8,362 bases of DNA from an uncultured Clostridia bacterium (lineage in GTDB: Bacteria; Bacillota; Clostridia; Oscillospirales; Acutalibacteraceae): positions 1-8,362 of the forward strand of contig CALYNN010000062.1 in assembly GCA_945221685.1 (NCBI GenBank), written 5' to 3'. The stretch's first letter is position 1, and each line of letters starts with the position of its first letter. Below the pieces are notes generated by a model. The model was not told the origin of the DNA. It saw only the letters and a list, made by a program, of their open reading frames with translations, and ran no database searches. Shown here piece by piece: positions 6,424 to 8,362 of the stretch. Made by a program: the position numbers and the translations under genes.

Positions 6424-6435
6424 TTAGTTTAAAAT
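6407..6435 (+). promoter_or_regulatory. Sigma-A promoter for murT-gatD
   Basis: TTGACT (6407-6412), an exact 17-nt spacer, then TAAAAT (6430-6435). Each box is 5 of 6 to consensus, and the match lies about 40 nt upstream of the murT ATG. It is the best promoter match in the window and diverges from the phosphatase promoter. Confidence 0.7.
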
Positions 6436-6475
6436 TGAGTTAGTGCGATTTTATTCAATTTGAAAGAGTGATTAT

Positions 6476-7846
6476 ATGAGAGTATTGATAAGCTGCCTTG
6501 TGTGCCGATTTGTTCACTTTGTGCTTCAAAAGCTGGGCAGAGGCGCAACAACTCTGCCGGGCAGAGTTGCCTTAAAGGTGAAAAGAAATATTTTATCCGA
6601 TTTATCAAAAAATGTTAAGGTAATTATCGTAACGGGAACAAACGGAAAAACTACCTCCTGCCGTATTATTGAAGAAGGACTTAAGCAGGCGGGCAAAACA
6701 TATTTTATAAACAAGTCGGGGGCAAATCTTATAACGGGAATTACCTCGTCCTTTATTATGAATTCCACCGTTACGGGAAAAAGCAAATATGAATACGCTA
6801 TCGTTGAGTGTGACGAAAACGCCTTTAAAGAGGTTTCAAGGTATATCAGAGCCGATGTTGTTCTTGTAACAAATATTTTCCGTGACCAGCTTGACAGATA
6901 CGGCGAGGTTACCCATACCCTTAACGCTATTAAGGAGTCTGTAAAAAATCTTCCAAACGCAACCGTTTGCCTTGACGCCGATTGCTCGCTGACCTACTCA
7001 ATGTCCAAGGAAATTCCTAATAAAATTTATACCTTCGGCGTAAATACTCCCTTTGATGATAAGGCGGAGGAGCCTGAAATTTCCGACGCTAAATACTGCA
7101 TTTTCTGCAAAAGCGAATACGATTATACCTATCATACCTATGGCCATTTAGGCGGCTTTGTCTGCAAAAGCTGTGGCTATAAAAGACCTAACCCTGACTT
7201 TGCGGTAACCTCAGTTGAGGAGCTTAAGCAAAATTATTCGGTGGTAGTTGCCGATTTTATGGGCAGTAAAAATATTGTTAAGGTCAATATAGGCGGAGCA
7301 TATAATGTTTATAACGCAGTAGGCTGTGCTGCCGCCCTTTCGGCAGCAGGCATAGACGAAAAATCGGTTATCAGCGCTCTTGAATGCTTTGACGGCGCCT
7401 TCGGCAGAATGGAGCATTTCAATATGGGAGCCAACAAGCTCAATGTTATTCTTGTTAAGAACCCTGCCGGCTTCAGCCAAACCATGAGCTTTCTTAAAAC
7501 CGTTGAGGGTGATTTTACTCTTATGCTCAGCCTTAATGATAACGCCGCCGACGGCAGAGATATCAGCTGGATATGGGATGTGGATTTTGCAGGAGTGCTT
7601 GAAAAAAGTAATGTAAAGGACATTTATGTAACCGGTAAACGATGCTATGATATGGCTATTCGTGTTAAGTACGAGGGTACAGGCGGAAAAGAAATTAAGA
7701 TTATTGAAAACGAGGATTACGAAAGACTTGTTGATGTGGCATCGGCACAGGGCAGAGATGTTTATGTTGTGCCGACCTATACCTCAATGATGGCTATGCG
7801 TCCCGTTATTGCAAAAAGATTGGGAGGTAAGGAATTTTGGGAGTAA
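6476..7846 (+). CDS. murT: Lipid II isoglutaminyl synthase, MurT subunit
   Basis: 456 aa. A Mur-ligase-like, ATP-using subunit that works with the glutaminase GatD to convert D-iGlu of the lipid II stem peptide to D-isoglutamine at the cytoplasmic face. Visible are the N-terminal TTLPGRVALKVKRNIL (25-40), the ATP P-loop TGTNGKTT (53-60), NKSGANLITGIT (79-90) and TNIFRDQLDRYGE (132-144). A MurT-specific four-cysteine zinc ribbon is inserted in the central domain: C208, C211, C230 and C233 around a GHLGGF turn. The C-terminal MurT domain carries KNPAGF (328-333) and SLNDNAADGRDISWIWD (352-368); the Asp that completes the GatD Cys-His catalytic triad lies in this LNDNAADGRD segment. The GHLG-and-ribbon layout matches S. 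aureus MurT as I recall it. The ATG has a modest AAAGAGTGA upstream and its own promoter. The gene overlaps gatD by 10 nt. Identification is secure. Confidence 0.96.
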   Translation: MRVLISCLVCRFVHFVLQKLGRGATTLPGRVALKVKRNILSDLSKNVKVIIVTGTNGKTTSCRIIEEGLKQAGKTYFINKSGANLITGITSSFIMNSTVTGKSKYEYAIVECDENAFKEVSRYIRADVVLVTNIFRDQLDRYGEVTHTLNAIKESVKNLPNATVCLDADCSLTYSMSKEIPNKIYTFGVNTPFDDKAEEPEISDAKYCIFCKSEYDYTYHTYGHLGGFVCKSCGYKRPNPDFAVTSVEELKQNYSVVVADFMGSKNIVKVNIGGAYNVYNAVGCAAALSAAGIDEKSVISALECFDGAFGRMEHFNMGANKLNVILVKNPAGFSQTMSFLKTVEGDFTLMLSLNDNAADGRDISWIWDVDFAGVLEKSNVKDIYVTGKRCYDMAIRVKYEGTGGKEIKIIENEDYERLVDVASAQGRDVYVVPTYTSMMAMRPVIAKRLGGKEFWE

Positions 7847-8362
7847 GCTTAAGAATAGCGCACCTTTATCCCGATATGCTTAATCTGTATGGCGACAGAG
7901 GAAACATAATTGTTCTCACAGGCAGAATGAGGGCAAGAGGCATAGATGTGCAAACAGAGCAGATTACAATGGGCAAAGGCTTTAACGCCGATGACTACGA
8001 TATTTTCTTTATCGGCGGCGGTCAGGATTTTGAGCAGGATGTTCTCCTTGACGATTTAACAAAGGGCAAGGATGTGCAGATAAATAAGGCTATCCACAGC
8101 GGCAGGGTTATGCTTGCCATTTGCGGAGGCTATCAAATGCTTGGTAAATACTATAAAACCTACGACGGCAAAATTCTTCAGTATATGGGTGCTCTTGATT
8201 TTTATACCGAGGGCAGAGAAGAAAGAATGATAGGCAACTACGCCTATAAAACCAAGGAGGGAATAGAGGTTGTAGGCTTTGAAAACCATAGCGGCAGAAC
8301 ATATTTGGGCAAGGATACCGAGCCTTTGGGAAGGGTAATAAAGGGCTACGGAAACAATGGCG
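7837..8362 (+). CDS. gatD: Lipid II isoglutaminyl synthase, glutaminase subunit GatD (3' end cut by window)
   Basis: 175 codons are present and the frame runs off the window end. It is a CobB/CobQ-like class I glutamine amidotransferase that releases ammonia from glutamine for MurT. Motifs are HLYPDMLNLYGDRGNI (9-24), DIFFIGGGQDFEQ (55-67), LAICGGYQMLG (93-103) with nucleophile C96 (codon 8122-8124), LDFYTE, and VGFENHSGRTYLG. The catalytic His expected further on is outside the window. The start is inferred to be TTG at 7837: no ATG or GTG precedes the conserved HLYPD segment in this frame, and GGAGG (7823-7827) lies 9 nt upstream. This gives a 10-nt overlap with murT and so tight coupling, as suits a 1:1 complex. 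An ATG at 7876 falls inside the conserved N-terminal motif and would truncate the fold. Confidence 0.93.
   Translation, partial: MGVSLRIAHLYPDMLNLYGDRGNIIVLTGRMRARGIDVQTEQITMGKGFNADDYDIFFIGGGQDFEQDVLLDDLTKGKDVQINKAIHSGRVMLAICGGYQMLGKYYKTYDGKILQYMGALDFYTEGREERMIGNYAYKTKEGIEVVGFENHSGRTYLGKDTEPLGRVIKGYGNNG

Noticed and set aside
8056..8302. - strand open frames opposite gatD
   Set aside because: Shadows of gatD, whose catalytic and structural motifs are clear on the + strand.

Overview
The window looks like a chromosomal stretch from an anaerobic, gut-type Firmicute (Clostridia, Oscillospiraceae/Lachnospiraceae-like). The grounds are moderate-to-low G+C by eye, AGGAGG-type ribosome binding sites, sigma-A-like promoters with TGn-extended -10 boxes, exclusive use of TAA stops, and a murT-gatD pair, which is typical of Gram-positive bacteria that amidate lipid II. 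No mobile element, CRISPR array, tRNA or rRNA is visible.

Left part (1-3677, + strand): the 3' portion of a GH38 alpha-mannosidase gene followed after 1 nt by a GH29 alpha-L-fucosidase gene. The fucosidase has no signal peptide, so a cytoplasmic pair that trims imported fucosylated, mannose-containing glycans (host N-glycan fragments, for example) is a reasonable reading. The mannosidase reading frame is broken by an in-frame TAA at 74-76, just before the conserved zinc-ligand motif, with family-like sequence on both sides. The gene is therefore a recent pseudogene, or the base is wrong.

Middle part (3678-6346, - strand): a bidirectional terminator separates the glycosidases from a leucine-carboxyl-methyltransferase-like SAM methyltransferase. 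Upstream of that gene are a likely divergent promoter pair and a strong hairpin. Next comes a two-gene unit whose genes overlap by 20 nt: an inositol-monophosphatase-family phosphatase, then a TIGR01212 (YhcC-type) radical SAM protein.

Right part (6347-8362): a 129-nt divergent promoter region with a perfect 9-11-9 inverted repeat leads to murT (complete) and gatD (cut by the window edge). MurT and GatD together form the lipid II isoglutaminyl synthase, which amidates the D-Glu of the peptidoglycan stem peptide. gatD starts with TTG inside the end of murT.

Most of the window is ordinary housekeeping and carbohydrate metabolism. I found no convincing new system. The points worth a second look are the mannosidase nonsense codon, the 4553-4725 intergenic region (a possible short + strand transcript ending in a hairpin built from two copies of a G+C-rich palindrome), and the operator-like dyad over the murT -35 box.
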